Assembly (NCBI GenBank): GCA_035457705.1
Contig: DATIBD010000046.1
Coordinates: 97,082-161,081 of the forward strand
DNA length: 64,000 nucleotides
Reading direction: 5' to 3'
DNA from: DASPGQ01 sp035457705
Lineage (GTDB): Bacteria > Acidobacteriota > Vicinamibacteria > Marinacidobacterales > SMYC01
Under the pieces are notes generated by a model. That model saw only the letters and a list, made by a program, of their open reading frames with translations, searched no databases and was not told the DNA's origin. The translations under genes were made by a program, and so were the position numbers. Shown here piece after piece: positions 52,999-62,494 of the stretch. Positions within the stretch are counted from its first letter, which is position 1; the number at the start of each line of letters is the position of its first letter.

Positions 52999-55434
52999 TC
53001 AGTCGTAACGGAGCGCCCGTAACGGCTCCACTCGCGCCGCGCGGCGGGCCGGAACATAACTTGCTCCCGCGGCGACGAGGCCCAGGAAGACGACTGCCGC
53101 GCCGAACGTCGTCACGTCGGTACCGCGGACGCCGAATAGTAGGCCCGAAAGCACCCGGCTCGTGACGAGGGCTCCGGCGAGCCCTAGAATGAGCCCGACG
53201 GTCGTGAGGCGCAAACCCTGCCCGACCACCATGGCGATGACGTCGTTAGCCCGCGCACCGAGCGCCATTCGAATCCCAATCTCGCTCGTTCGTCGTGCCA
53301 CGGTGAAAGCGAGAACGCCGTAGAGGCCCAGCCCCGCGAGGGCGAGGGCTGCGACGCCGAAAAAGCTCAGTACCGTCGCGGTGAATCGAGGCTGGGCGAG
53401 TGCTTCGGCGACGTAACGCTCCATCGTCGTCACGTTCGAGACCGGTAGGTTGGGGTCGATCGCCCAGATCTCGCCCCGGATTCCCGCGGCGAGGCCGAGC
53501 GGGTCGGTCTCCGTTCGTATCGCCAGGAGCATCTCGGTCACGGGAAACTGCGCGGCCGACAGATAGAAGGCAGGCTCGGGCTCGGATCTCGGACCGAGAA
53601 ACCGAACGTTCTCGACGACCCCAACGATCTCGAAGGTGTCCGGCAGATCGTTGCCCACGAAGCTCGGCGTGCTGGAGTAGAGCGAGCGTCCGATCGCCCT
53701 GCTGCCCTCGAAATAGCGTCGAACGAAGGCCTCGTTCACGATGACGGCTCCGGGGTGCTCCGCATCGTCGATCTCGGCGAACTCTCGGCCCTGGCGTAGC
53801 TCGATGCCGAGCGCCCGGAAGTAGCCTGGGCTCACGATCCGCAGCGTCGCCGCGAAGGATTCCTCCATCTGGCTCCCGCCGACGATACGGAAGCTGTCGA
53901 TCCAGTTCGACTCGAGGGGGTGGTCATAGGCGAGCGCGGCCTCGGATACGGCGGGAAGCCTGCGCAGCCGCTCCAGGACTTCACGATGGAACCGCGAGAC
54001 CGCTTGCCAGTCGTCGTACCGAGTGGGCGGAAGCGTGAGCTCGGCGAGGAGGACGTTTTTCCCGACAAAACCCAGATCGACCTCGCGCAGCCGGCGAAAA
54101 CTCTGAACGAGCAGTCCCGCGGCGACCACGAGAATCACCGCCAGGGCGACCTCGCAGACCACGAGTGAGCTTCTCATGCCGAAACGCTCGGTCGTCGACC
54201 GAGCGCTCTCTCTGAGACTGGTTTGGAGATCCGGCCGGGACGATTTCAGTGCCGGGACGAGGCCAGACAGAAAACCCGTGAGCAACGACAACCCCAGAGT
54301 GAATGCGAGCACCGGTGTAGTCAGACCCGACTCGGCGAGCCGGGGGATCTCCGTGGGGCTCAAGCGAATCAAAGCATTGATCCCGACAATCGCGAGCGCG
54401 GTTCCGATCGCGCCTCCGAGGAGGCCGACGAGCATGCTTTCCGTCAGGAGCTGCCGGATCATGACGGAGCGGCCGGCACCGAGCGCGGAGCGAAGAGCGA
54501 CTTCCCTCTGACGCGCGGCGGAGCGCGCGAGATTGAGGCCGGCGATGTTGGCACAAGCAGCCAGGAGAACGAGCCCCACGGCCGCGAGCAGCGTCCACAG
54601 AACGACTCTCGCACCACCGACGACTTCGTCCATATACGAAACGACGAGGATGGCCTCGCCCGCGTTCGACCCGGGGTAGGCGTCCTCGAGCCGTCTCGCA
54701 ATGGTGGTCATCTCCGCGCGTGCGGCTTCTAGAGTCACATCGGCCTTCAACCGGGCCAGCACCCCGTACAGGTGTGATCCCCGGTCTGCCGCCCTCTCCT
54801 CCGAAAGCGCCATTGGGACCCAAAACTGCTGATAGAGGGGGAGAAAAGGCGTCCGTCCCGTCGCCTGCGGCCAGGTGGGGTAGACACCGGGCGGCATCAC
54901 GCCGATGATCTGATAGGGAGCATCGTCGAGGTTCAAAACCCTTCCGATGACGTCTCTCGCACCGCCGAACCGGTTCTGCCACAGCCCGTGGCTGAGAATG
55001 AGGACGCGATGGTTACCGATCCGGCTTTCCTCCGGGAGAAAGGTTCGACCGAGGACGGGCTCGATGCCGAGCACGGAGAAGTAGCTCGCGCTAACCCGCC
55101 CGCCGAGCAGCTGCTCCGGCTCTCCGTCTCCGGTCCAGTTCAGACCGGCGGAACCGTAGAGCGCCATGTTCTCGAAGGCCTGGCTCTCGGCCTTCCAATC
55201 GAAATAGTTGGCTGCCGTGGCGCGGGATCGGTGCATGCGGCCGGCGTCGTCGGGCGAGTATTCCCAGAGCGAGACGATCCGGGAAGGCTCCTCGAAGGGA
55301 AGGGGCTGGAGCAGGACGGTGTGCACCACGCTGAAAATGGCTGTATTCGCGCCGATGCCGATGGCGAGCGTGAGAGCGGAGACCACCGTGAATCCGGGGT
55401 TCTTCCAGAGTGTGCGGAAGGTGAGCTTTATCAT
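52999..55434 (-). CDS. ADOP-type ABC transporter permease (second copy)
   Basis: About 811 residues, starting MIKLTFRTLWKNPGFTVVSA at 55434; the frame is open further upstream but into the repeat, without homology. MacB-type layout: first helix (SALTLAIGIGANTAIFSVVH), periplasmic core, central FtsX helices (ANIAGLNLARSAARQREVAL), second periplasmic domain and final FtsX module, ending RAARVEPLRALRYD. Unlike the copy at 29159 it lacks the N-terminal prefix and a linked PadR gene. Repeat copy 3 begins 12 nt upstream of its start codon, so the repeat lies in its promoter or leader. The ribosome site is weak. Confidence 0.87.
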   Translation of the reverse strand: MIKLTFRTLWKNPGFTVVSALTLAIGIGANTAIFSVVHTVLLQPLPFEEPSRIVSLWEYSPDDAGRMHRSRATAANYFDWKAESQAFENMALYGSAGLNWTGDGEPEQLLGGRVSASYFSVLGIEPVLGRTFLPEESRIGNHRVLILSHGLWQNRFGGARDVIGRVLNLDDAPYQIIGVMPPGVYPTWPQATGRTPFLPLYQQFWVPMALSEERAADRGSHLYGVLARLKADVTLEAARAEMTTIARRLEDAYPGSNAGEAILVVSYMDEVVGGARVVLWTLLAAVGLVLLAACANIAGLNLARSAARQREVALRSALGAGRSVMIRQLLTESMLVGLLGGAIGTALAIVGINALIRLSPTEIPRLAESGLTTPVLAFTLGLSLLTGFLSGLVPALKSSRPDLQTSLRESARSTTERFGMRSSLVVCEVALAVILVVAAGLLVQSFRRLREVDLGFVGKNVLLAELTLPPTRYDDWQAVSRFHREVLERLRRLPAVSEAALAYDHPLESNWIDSFRIVGGSQMEESFAATLRIVSPGYFRALGIELRQGREFAEIDDAEHPGAVIVNEAFVRRYFEGSRAIGRSLYSSTPSFVGNDLPDTFEIVGVVENVRFLGPRSEPEPAFYLSAAQFPVTEMLLAIRTETDPLGLAAGIRGEIWAIDPNLPVSNVTTMERYVAEALAQPRFTATVLSFFGVAALALAGLGLYGVLAFTVARRTSEIGIRMALGARANDVIAMVVGQGLRLTTVGLILGLAGALVTSRVLSGLLFGVRGTDVTTFGAAVVFLGLVAAGASYVPARRAARVEPLRALRYD

Positions 55435-55446
55435 CGATTGTCCATA

Positions 55447-55612
55447 ATAGTGCCCAATGCCGTGGCGGGACCCGTAATCGATCGTGCCGCCACGGCTCGG
55501 GCTGCTTGCGGCGCGGCAATTTTGCGATTGGCAGCCCTTCGGTGCGGACGATTGCGCCGGGCTCGCTCCGCTCGCGGAGGCTGGACTGTACTTTTTCATC
55601 AGCTTGCTAGGG
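55447..55612 (+). repeat. Dispersed structured repeat, copy 3 (extended)
   Basis: Matches copy 2 in long blocks: GTGGCGGGACCCGTAATCGA, TCGTGCCGCCACGGCTCG and GCCGGGCTCGCTCCGCTCGC. The first hairpin is GTGGCGG 55462-55468 with CCGCCAC 55487-55493. The middle hairpin is enlarged by about 35 nt to a longer arm with CAAT/ATTG pairing and a CCC-TTCG apex. The last stem has one G-U pair and one mismatch. It lies between the divergent ADOP and mnmA genes, covering most of their shared control region. Confidence 0.82.
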
Positions 55613-55663
55613 TTTTAGACGACGCGGGGCCGCGTTGGGTTCTGCGGATAAAATGAGCGAGAG

Positions 55664-56719
55664 ATGAAAGTTGCCATGCTCCTGTCGGGCGGGGTCGACA
55701 GCTCGGTCGCTCTGAGCATTCTTCGCGAACAAGGTCACGACGTGACCGCGTTCTACCTCAAAGTCTGGCTCGAGGACGAGCTCGCCCATCTGGGCGATTG
55801 TCCGTGGGAGGAGGACCTCCGCTACGCCCGTGCGGTTTGCGAGCAACTTCGGGTGCCGCTCGAAGTGCGGTCCCTGCAGCGCCCTTACTGGAATCACGTC
55901 GTCTCGTATGCCGTGGAAGAGCTCCGGGCGGGGCGGACGCCAAGCCCCGACCTCCTGTGCAACCAGCGGATCAAGTTCGGGGCGTTTCTCGATTTCGTCG
56001 AGCCGGGTTGGGATCGAGTCGCCTCCGGCCACTACGCCCGCGTCGAGGAGGCGGCGGGGGGAGTGCTCCTGAAAAAGGGCGTCGATCCCATCAAGGACCA
56101 GACGTATTTTCTGGCGCTTCTCGATCAGCGGCAGGTGAGGCGAGCTCTCTTTCCGATAGGCGAGCTGCGGAAAACGGAAGTCCGGGGCCGCGCGCGAACG
56201 CTGGGCCTACCCAATCAGGACCGCAAGGACAGCCAGGGCATTTGTTTTCTGGGGAAGATTCCCTACCCGGAGTTCGTCCGTCATCATCTGGGCGAGCGGG
56301 AAGGTGACGTCGTGGATGTCGACACCGGCAAGGTGATCGGACAGCACCGGGGATATTGGTTCCACACGGTCGGACAGAGGCAGGGACTGGGTCTATCGCA
56401 CGGTCCGTGGTTCGTTCGCGGCAAGGACGTCGAGCGGAATGTCGTCTTCGTCGTTCACGCCGAAAAGCAGCTCGAGGAATCGGTGGACCGGTACGAGGTC
56501 GAGAAGCTGCACTGGATCGCCGGTCTCCCGGAAAGACGTGCGCTTCAGGTTCGCGTCCGGCACGGCGGAGACAGCCTGGATGCCGAGCTCGAGCTGCGCG
56601 GAGACCGCGCCGTCGTTCAGCTCGAAAGGAAGGATCCCGGGATCGCCGCGGGTCAGTTCACGGTGTTCTATGACGGTGACCTCTGTCTGGGAGGGGCTCG
56701 CGTTAGCCAAGGCGGATGA
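55664..56719 (+). CDS. mnmA: tRNA 2-thiouridine(34) synthase
   Basis: A 351-residue MnmA. The PP-loop SGGVDSS is at 8-14. The first catalytic Cys99 lies in DLLCNQRIKFG, the second Cys194 in SQGICFLGK; DQTYFLALL and GYWFHTVGQRQGLG follow. It transfers sulfur from a persulfide to U34 of tRNA for Glu, Gln and Lys. All key residues are present and the length is normal for the family. It is a single gene; the repeat ends about 50 nt upstream and the sulfatase-fold gene converges 15 nt downstream. Confidence 0.93.
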   Translation: MKVAMLLSGGVDSSVALSILREQGHDVTAFYLKVWLEDELAHLGDCPWEEDLRYARAVCEQLRVPLEVRSLQRPYWNHVVSYAVEELRAGRTPSPDLLCNQRIKFGAFLDFVEPGWDRVASGHYARVEEAAGGVLLKKGVDPIKDQTYFLALLDQRQVRRALFPIGELRKTEVRGRARTLGLPNQDRKDSQGICFLGKIPYPEFVRHHLGEREGDVVDVDTGKVIGQHRGYWFHTVGQRQGLGLSHGPWFVRGKDVERNVVFVVHAEKQLEESVDRYEVEKLHWIAGLPERRALQVRVRHGGDSLDAELELRGDRAVVQLERKDPGIAAGQFTVFYDGDLCLGGARVSQGG

Positions 56720-56734
56720 GGGCATTCCGCCGAC

Positions 56735-58918
56735 TCAAGGGGACTCCCGCGACGTTCTCAGCTTATTCAAAGCCGCTCTGGCCTTCGCGATGTCTCCTGC
56801 GTAGCGCTGGGGAGGGGCCTCTTGAACAAACCGCTCGAGATACGGGGTGGCTTCTTCGGGGGAACGCTCGATCAACGCGAAAGCGAGGTTGAAGAGCGCA
56901 TCGAATTGGGTTGGATCGCTCTCGACGGCGCGACGCCACAGCTCGATCGCCTTGGCCATGTCTCCGCGCCGCGCATGGGCGAAGCCCATCCCGTTCAGGG
57001 CGGCGGCATGTTCTGGATCGATGGAGAGCGCGAGGTCGAGATGGTGGACGGCGTCATCGAGCCGCCCCTGAGACAGCGCGAGAGAACCGAGATTGTTGTG
57101 GGCCATGGCGGAGCTTGGGTCGAGCTCGAGGACGCGCTCGAACTCTCGCCGGCTATCCTCCGTGCGTCCCAATCGCCCGTACGCGATCGCGAGGTAATTG
57201 TGCCCTTCGGCATAGTCAGGCTCCCTGCCGACCAGGGTCGCTAGGAGGTTCACTGCCTTCTCCGTATCCCCGACGTCGAGGAGGTAGGCGCCGAGCATGC
57301 CGAGAATCGAGACGTCCGAGATACCGCTACTCACCGCGCCTTCGAGGAGTAGGATCGCCTCGCCGACACGGCCGGTCTGGTGCAGGGCATAGGCGAGGTT
57401 CTGGTGGGCCTCGGACGAGCGGGGCTGGCTTCGCACGACGTCCTCGAAGATGGCGATCGCCTCCTCGGTACGCCCTTCTCCGAAGAGCTCGGTCGCCTCG
57501 TCGTACGCGTTGCTCACCCCGATGAGCCGCTTGGGGTCGTCCGCCGGTCCGTACTCCCCCTTTCGGCTCTCTACGGGTGCGGTGAGGTATCCGAGCGTTC
57601 GAAGCTTCGCCAGCGTTTCCGCGTCGGGCGCCGTAGCCTTCACGGGCGTGCTTCCCGCCGAAATCTCGTCGAGCGCTTCCTGAAGCCTCAGCGCGATCCC
57701 CGCCTTTTGCCGGTAGAGGTTGTCTTTCTCTCCGGGGTCGGAATCGAGGTCGTAGAGCTCGGGCGTCGGCAGGCGAATGAGCTTGTGGCTTTCGCTCACG
57801 ACTCCAGTAAGAGGGGCCCAGTCCCGGGTGAGGTGAGTGTTCAGAGCTTCGAAGTAGGAGCTAGGTGCTTCGTAGCCAAGCTCTCCCGTCAGGTAAGGCC
57901 TGAGGCTCCGGCCCGCGACGTCCGCCGGAACCGGGATGCCGAGAAGATCGAGAAGCGTGGGCATCACGTCCACCTGCCGTACGGTCTCGGAGAAGACCTG
58001 AGGGCGAAGCCCCCGGGCCCAGAGGATCCACGGAACGCGAAGCGTCGAGTCGTAGGTGAACGTTCCGTGCGTTCTTTCACCATGTTCGCCGAGCGACTCG
58101 CCGTGGTCGCCGAGCACGACGACGACGGTCCTCTCGAGCCGACCCGACGCGGAGAGACGTTGCAGAAATGCTCCCAGCGTCGCGTCGACGAAGGCCACTT
58201 CTGCCCCGTAAAGGTCGTTGGAGAACCTCCTCGCAAAATCGGTAGGTGGACGATAGGGAGCGTGCGGATCGAACAGGTGGACCCAGGCGAACCAGGGCCC
58301 ACTCGTTTCTCCGAGCCATCGCTCCGCCGAGGCCACGACGACATCGGCTCGGCGCTCGAGTTGTGTGAAGCTGAGAAACGCTCGCCTCTCCCCGTAATAG
58401 TCATCGTAGACGTCGAACCCACGGTTCAACCCGAACCGGGCGTCGAGGACGAAGGCCGCGACGAACGCGCCCGTCTCGTAACCCGCGACCTGGAGGGTTG
58501 TCGCGAGCGTGGGATGAGCATCGCTCAGCCGGAACGTGCCGTTGTCGTGCACTTGATGCTCCGTGGGATAGAGCGACGTGAAGATGGATGCATGGGCCGG
58601 AAGAGTCAAGGGCACGTGGGCGAGGACTTTTTCGAAACGTATTCCCTCGCTCGCCAGACGATCCAAGTAAGGAGTGAGTCCGGCGGACGAGCCGTAGCTG
58701 CCGAGCCGGTCGGGCCTGATAGTGTCGATGGTGACGAAAAGGATGTTACGCCCCTCGAAGGTGCCGTGAGGAAGCACCTGGCCAGGGCGGCGTAGCAGGA
58801 TGGCTGCCGCCGCCAGGATGACGGCAAGAACGAGAGCGGTTACGCCCGGCCGAACTAGCGAGCGCCGACGAGGGGTGGCAGAGCTCTTCTTCTCCGATCG
58901 CTTGACTTTGCGAGTCAT
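56735..58918 (-). CDS. Membrane-anchored sulfatase-fold protein with TPR repeats
   Basis: A 727-residue protein. One membrane helix (about 24-43) is followed by an alkaline-phosphatase/sulfatase-fold domain (about 55-390): FVTIDTIRPDRLGSYG with Asp65, then LTLPAHASIFTSL, and VVVLGDHGESLGEHGE. The sulfatase Cys-x-Pro-x-Arg signature is replaced by Thr105-Leu-Pro-Ala-His109. That fits a threonine nucleophile, as in phosphoethanolamine or phosphoglycerol transferases, better than a formylglycine sulfatase. From about 440 to 720 there are at least six TPR repeats, for example HNNLGSLALSQGRLDDAVHH. Such fusions recur in Acidobacteriota. The substrate is unknown. Confidence 0.8.
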   Translation of the reverse strand: MTRKVKRSEKKSSATPRRRSLVRPGVTALVLAVILAAAAILLRRPGQVLPHGTFEGRNILFVTIDTIRPDRLGSYGSSAGLTPYLDRLASEGIRFEKVLAHVPLTLPAHASIFTSLYPTEHQVHDNGTFRLSDAHPTLATTLQVAGYETGAFVAAFVLDARFGLNRGFDVYDDYYGERRAFLSFTQLERRADVVVASAERWLGETSGPWFAWVHLFDPHAPYRPPTDFARRFSNDLYGAEVAFVDATLGAFLQRLSASGRLERTVVVVLGDHGESLGEHGERTHGTFTYDSTLRVPWILWARGLRPQVFSETVRQVDVMPTLLDLLGIPVPADVAGRSLRPYLTGELGYEAPSSYFEALNTHLTRDWAPLTGVVSESHKLIRLPTPELYDLDSDPGEKDNLYRQKAGIALRLQEALDEISAGSTPVKATAPDAETLAKLRTLGYLTAPVESRKGEYGPADDPKRLIGVSNAYDEATELFGEGRTEEAIAIFEDVVRSQPRSSEAHQNLAYALHQTGRVGEAILLLEGAVSSGISDVSILGMLGAYLLDVGDTEKAVNLLATLVGREPDYAEGHNYLAIAYGRLGRTEDSRREFERVLELDPSSAMAHNNLGSLALSQGRLDDAVHHLDLALSIDPEHAAALNGMGFAHARRGDMAKAIELWRRAVESDPTQFDALFNLAFALIERSPEEATPYLERFVQEAPPQRYAGDIAKARAALNKLRTSRESP

Positions 58919-59224
58919 CTCTTACGCACGACCCGCCAGTATAGTATTCATGCGAGCGCCTCTGCCCAACGCCCCTCTGGCGAGCGCAGTGGACGCGACG
59001 CGGTAGTCGGACCCTTAGAGGCCCGACGCCAGGAGGATGACTACCCAGGAGCGCCTCTCGAGTGCCTTTCTGCGAGAAGCCCGATGATCTCGCAAGGAGA
59101 GGGACGAAATCCTCGACGCCGAGCTCACCTTACCCAGAGAACACGTCCTCGCTCTACTCCTTCAGGTGTACAGGACATCTCGTTCGGAAGAAGCCAGCGT
59201 TTGAACGCGGCTTCGAGGGGAGAC
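58919..59224. other. Intergenic stretch without recognisable gene
   Basis: About 305 nt between the 5' end of the sulfatase-fold gene and the 3' end of the CRTAC1 gene, both on the minus strand. Several short frames exist but none has a ribosome site plus protein-like composition. A TATAGTAT-like element near 58939 might serve the minus-strand sulfatase-fold gene. Confidence 0.4.
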
Positions 59225-61135
59225 TTACGGTTCGCGCACCTCTAGCGTTCGGTTCGTCTCGATCGGCCCTTCGAGGATCTGCTCGTTGCCCGACGGCCAG
59301 ATCAGACGAACTCGGTCGACCGACGCCACTTCGCCCAAACCGAAGTACAAAGGTATCTCGCTCTGCGACAGGTATCCTGATTTCCCGTCATTAATTTTGG
59401 TGTAATCCACGCCGCCTGCGGTCACGATCAGCCTCGTCCCCAGTGCGGATCGGTTCGACGTCGTTCCCTCGAGGTGGACCTTCAAGAAGCGAATGGCTCG
59501 CTTCTCGCTCAGATTGCTCTCGAGGAGCATTGGTCTGTCGTTGAACTCGTTGGTCACGATGTCGAGGTCTCCGTCATCGTCGATATCGAGGATGACCGAC
59601 GAGCGACTTCCGAGCGAGCCCCAGACCTCGACCTCTCCGGTCAGGTCGTAGGCTTTGACCAAAGGATGCTCCCGATTCTCTCCCGATGCGTCGAGAAGGA
59701 AAGCGAGACCGGTCGTTCCCCTTTGGCGCGGCTCGACACCCAGGATGAACTCGCTGTCGCGGAGCCTCAGCCCGCGATCGTTGAGTAGCAAGGTGTTGAT
59801 GCCGTAGCGATAGGGAAAGTTCATTCCCGAGGTGATGAAAACGTCCTCGAAGCCATCAGCGTTCAGGTCACCGACGCTGACTCCCCAGGGCCAGTAGTTC
59901 TCGGCGCCGATGACATCCGAGGCTTCGGTAAACTTTCCCCCACCGTCGTTGCGAAAGAAAGCATTTCCATAAACGCTTTTGCCCCCGCTACGGAGAAACC
60001 GTTCACCCCAGGACACATGCGATTTGAGCTTCTCGCGCTCCGGGCCCACTTCCTCGCTCATGTCGGAATGCATATCGGTGATCATGATGTCCATGTCGGA
60101 GTCATTGTCCACATCGAACGCGGCCACTCCCATCGCCCCCCAGGGAGTCCGGGGGAAAATCTCTCGGCTCCTTCTTTCGAATCGCTTTCCATCGACGTTC
60201 TCGTAATACTCGTCGTGACCCTGCATATTCAAAACATAGAGATCGGGGAACCCGTCCTCGTTGAGATCCATCGGGCTCGCGTCTCCGGTCCAGGCGTCGT
60301 CCACGAGGCCCATCTCCTTCGTGACGTCGGCGAAACGATTTTCGCCGAGATTTCGATAGAGGATGCTGTGCTCGTTGCGCTCCGGCTTCAAGTGCCCCGC
60401 GAAGGCGTCGAGCACCCCGATGTAATAGCCGCCCGGGCCTACTTTGTCCGTCGTATAGACGCCGACGTTACAGAGATAGAGATCGAGCCGTCCGTCCCGA
60501 TCGAAGTCGAAGAACACCGATGCGGAGGAGTGACCGACGTAGCCCGTCCCTGACCCGGTCGATATGTCCTTGAATCTGCCGGTTCCGTCGTTCTCGAAGA
60601 GGACGTTACCGAAACGAACCGTGGTTACGTAGAGATCTGGGTCGCCGTCGTTGTCGGTGTCGCCGAACGAAGCCGTGACGGCAATGCGGTCGGCCATCGC
60701 CACGCCTCCCCGTTCAGTCCAGTCCTCGAACCGCCCATCGCCGAGGTTGTGCCAGAGGGCGTTGGGGCCGACCTGGTTGGTGAAATAGAGATCGAGCTTC
60801 CCATCTACGTCAACGTCGGCCGCCGCAATTCCGTTTCCGTGGTCGTAGTGTACGGCCTTGTGATGGGCACCCGAGTCTTCCGTCATCTGGTTGCGGAAGG
60901 TGATGCCGCTTTCCTCGACCACGTCTCGGAACTGAAAGTCGTGGTAGACCGTGAAATCCTTCGCGGTCTCGAGCTGCGCCTTTTGTCTCGGCACGAGCCA
61001 TTCTGGATGATCGACATCCCCGGGGGAATAAACGAGGGAACGCTTCTGGGTCGCCGCGGCGCCGCAAAGACCCGCTCCAACGATGAGAATTCCGACGCGC
61101 AGGAAGTCTTCCCGATTCACCGCGATTCGCCCCAC
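59225..61135 (-). CDS. CRTAC1-type exported FG-GAP/VCBS repeat protein with ASPIC/UnbV tail
   Basis: About 636 residues with a GTG start at 61135 (GGAGAGG about 11 nt upstream) and an N-terminal hydrophobic segment FLRVGILIVGAGLCG. Many calcium-binding FG-GAP repeats follow, for example AAADVDVDGKLDLYFTN, FGDTDNDGDPDLYVT and FFDFDRDGRLDLYLCN. The C-terminus is the ASPIC/UnbV module (LIVTAGGVDYTKINDGKSGY, ending ILEGPIETNRTLEV). Such proteins form exported beta-propellers thought to bind polysaccharides or surfaces. It is divergent from the TPR gene and another CRTAC1 protein, with 67 nt between the starts. Confidence 0.82.
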   Translation of the reverse strand: MGRIAVNREDFLRVGILIVGAGLCGAAATQKRSLVYSPGDVDHPEWLVPRQKAQLETAKDFTVYHDFQFRDVVEESGITFRNQMTEDSGAHHKAVHYDHGNGIAAADVDVDGKLDLYFTNQVGPNALWHNLGDGRFEDWTERGGVAMADRIAVTASFGDTDNDGDPDLYVTTVRFGNVLFENDGTGRFKDISTGSGTGYVGHSSASVFFDFDRDGRLDLYLCNVGVYTTDKVGPGGYYIGVLDAFAGHLKPERNEHSILYRNLGENRFADVTKEMGLVDDAWTGDASPMDLNEDGFPDLYVLNMQGHDEYYENVDGKRFERRSREIFPRTPWGAMGVAAFDVDNDSDMDIMITDMHSDMSEEVGPEREKLKSHVSWGERFLRSGGKSVYGNAFFRNDGGGKFTEASDVIGAENYWPWGVSVGDLNADGFEDVFITSGMNFPYRYGINTLLLNDRGLRLRDSEFILGVEPRQRGTTGLAFLLDASGENREHPLVKAYDLTGEVEVWGSLGSRSSVILDIDDDGDLDIVTNEFNDRPMLLESNLSEKRAIRFLKVHLEGTTSNRSALGTRLIVTAGGVDYTKINDGKSGYLSQSEIPLYFGLGEVASVDRVRLIWPSGNEQILEGPIETNRTLEVREP

Positions 61136-61202
61136 GATATCATGAGGCCTCTCCTCTCCCGCACCGGACCAGCACGGGCACGGACCAGTATAATATTGTC
61201 GC

Positions 61203-62486
61203 ATGTACCTGCTGTGCGGAATGCTTGTTGGGGTTTTTGTGGGTGCGGCCGTCGCTCCGCAGTCGGAGCTCTCCGAAGCCAGACGACTCCAAAGCCAGGG
61301 CGAGTATCCGAGAGCAATCGTTCTTCTGGAGAACCTTCTCCGCGACGAGTCCGATGACGCTGAAGCCGAAAAGCTTCTCGGCTGGCTCTACGGGGCGACG
61401 GGAAAGACCGAGCTTGCGGTCGATGTATATCGAAACCTGCTGAGTCGTCATCCGGACGATGCCGACCTCCACAACAGCCTCGGCGCGCTTCTGCTCAGGG
61501 CCGGCAAGCTGCAGGAAGCGAAGGAGGAGCTCGAACGTGCCGTCACCCTCGATCCCTCGCTGGTCGCGTCTCACTATAATCTCGGACTTCTGAGATTCGA
61601 GGAGGGCTCGTTCGCCCTCGCCGCTCGGTCTTTCGAGCTCGCCATCCGGCTCGATCCGGACAAGCCGCAGTACTATTTCATGCTGGCAAAGGCCCATCGG
61701 GCGACGTTGGAGTTCGCCCAGGCCGTTGCTGCTTTCCGAGCGGGTCTTACGCGATCCCCTCCAGTTGAGCTCGCCCGTACCGCAAGGCTCGAACTGGCGT
61801 TGACGCTCAAGCACGACGGTCTCCTGTCCGATTCGGAAGCGGAGCTCCGTGTCTTACTCGCGGCCGACCCTGATGACGGCGAGGCGATGTTTCAGCTTGG
61901 AAGGCTCTACGTTGCGATGAACCAGTACGCGGAAGCAGAAAGTGTGTTCCGACGTCTCACCGAGGTGAGTCGAGATTACACGCCGGCGCATTTCATGCTC
62001 GGGCTCGTTTGGTATCGCGAGGACGCTCCCGAAAAGGCTCTCGTTTCGTTCCAAAGACTCCTCCTGCTCGAGCCCCGCCACGCCGAGGCACACTACTACG
62101 TCGGCATGAGCCATCTGAAGCTGGGGAACCATCGCGAGGCAAGGGAGGCCTTCGAGCAGACCCTCCTCATCGACACCGATCACGTGGGCGCGAACTACAA
62201 TCTCGGGCTCCTGCTGGCGCGGGAAGGTGAGCGCGACGAATCGGAAAAGAGGCTGGAGCGGTTCCGCGCTCTGGGAGAACGAAGAGATCGCCTCCAAGCG
62301 CTCGAGGAGCGTGTCCGCTGGGACCCGAGAAACGCGAAGTTCCATTTCGAGCTGGGCCAGGAGTACTCCCGGCAAAAGAGGACGAAAGAGGCCCTCCTGG
62401 CTTTTCAACGGGCGCTCGAGATCGAGCCGGATCTCGCGGCTGCAGAAATCGAGATCGCGGACCTGCTGGCGAGCCGGGACCGCTAA
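61203..62486 (+). CDS. Exported TPR-repeat protein
   Basis: A 427-residue protein with a signal peptide (MYLLCGMLVGVFVGAAVAP) and roughly ten tetratricopeptide repeats, such as AEKLLGWLYGATGKTELAVD, LHNSLGALLLRAGKLQEAKE and HYYVGMSHLKLGNHREAREA. TPRs are protein-binding scaffolds. The following CRTAC1 gene starts 8 nt after its stop, so the two are co-transcribed; TPR-CRTAC1 pairs are common in Acidobacteriota and related phyla. It may tether or organise the FG-GAP protein in the periplasm. Confidence 0.83.
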   Translation: MYLLCGMLVGVFVGAAVAPQSELSEARRLQSQGEYPRAIVLLENLLRDESDDAEAEKLLGWLYGATGKTELAVDVYRNLLSRHPDDADLHNSLGALLLRAGKLQEAKEELERAVTLDPSLVASHYNLGLLRFEEGSFALAARSFELAIRLDPDKPQYYFMLAKAHRATLEFAQAVAAFRAGLTRSPPVELARTARLELALTLKHDGLLSDSEAELRVLLAADPDDGEAMFQLGRLYVAMNQYAEAESVFRRLTEVSRDYTPAHFMLGLVWYREDAPEKALVSFQRLLLLEPRHAEAHYYVGMSHLKLGNHREAREAFEQTLLIDTDHVGANYNLGLLLAREGERDESEKRLERFRALGERRDRLQALEERVRWDPRNAKFHFELGQEYSRQKRTKEALLAFQRALEIEPDLAAAEIEIADLLASRDR

Positions 62487-62494
62487 CGTCGCAC

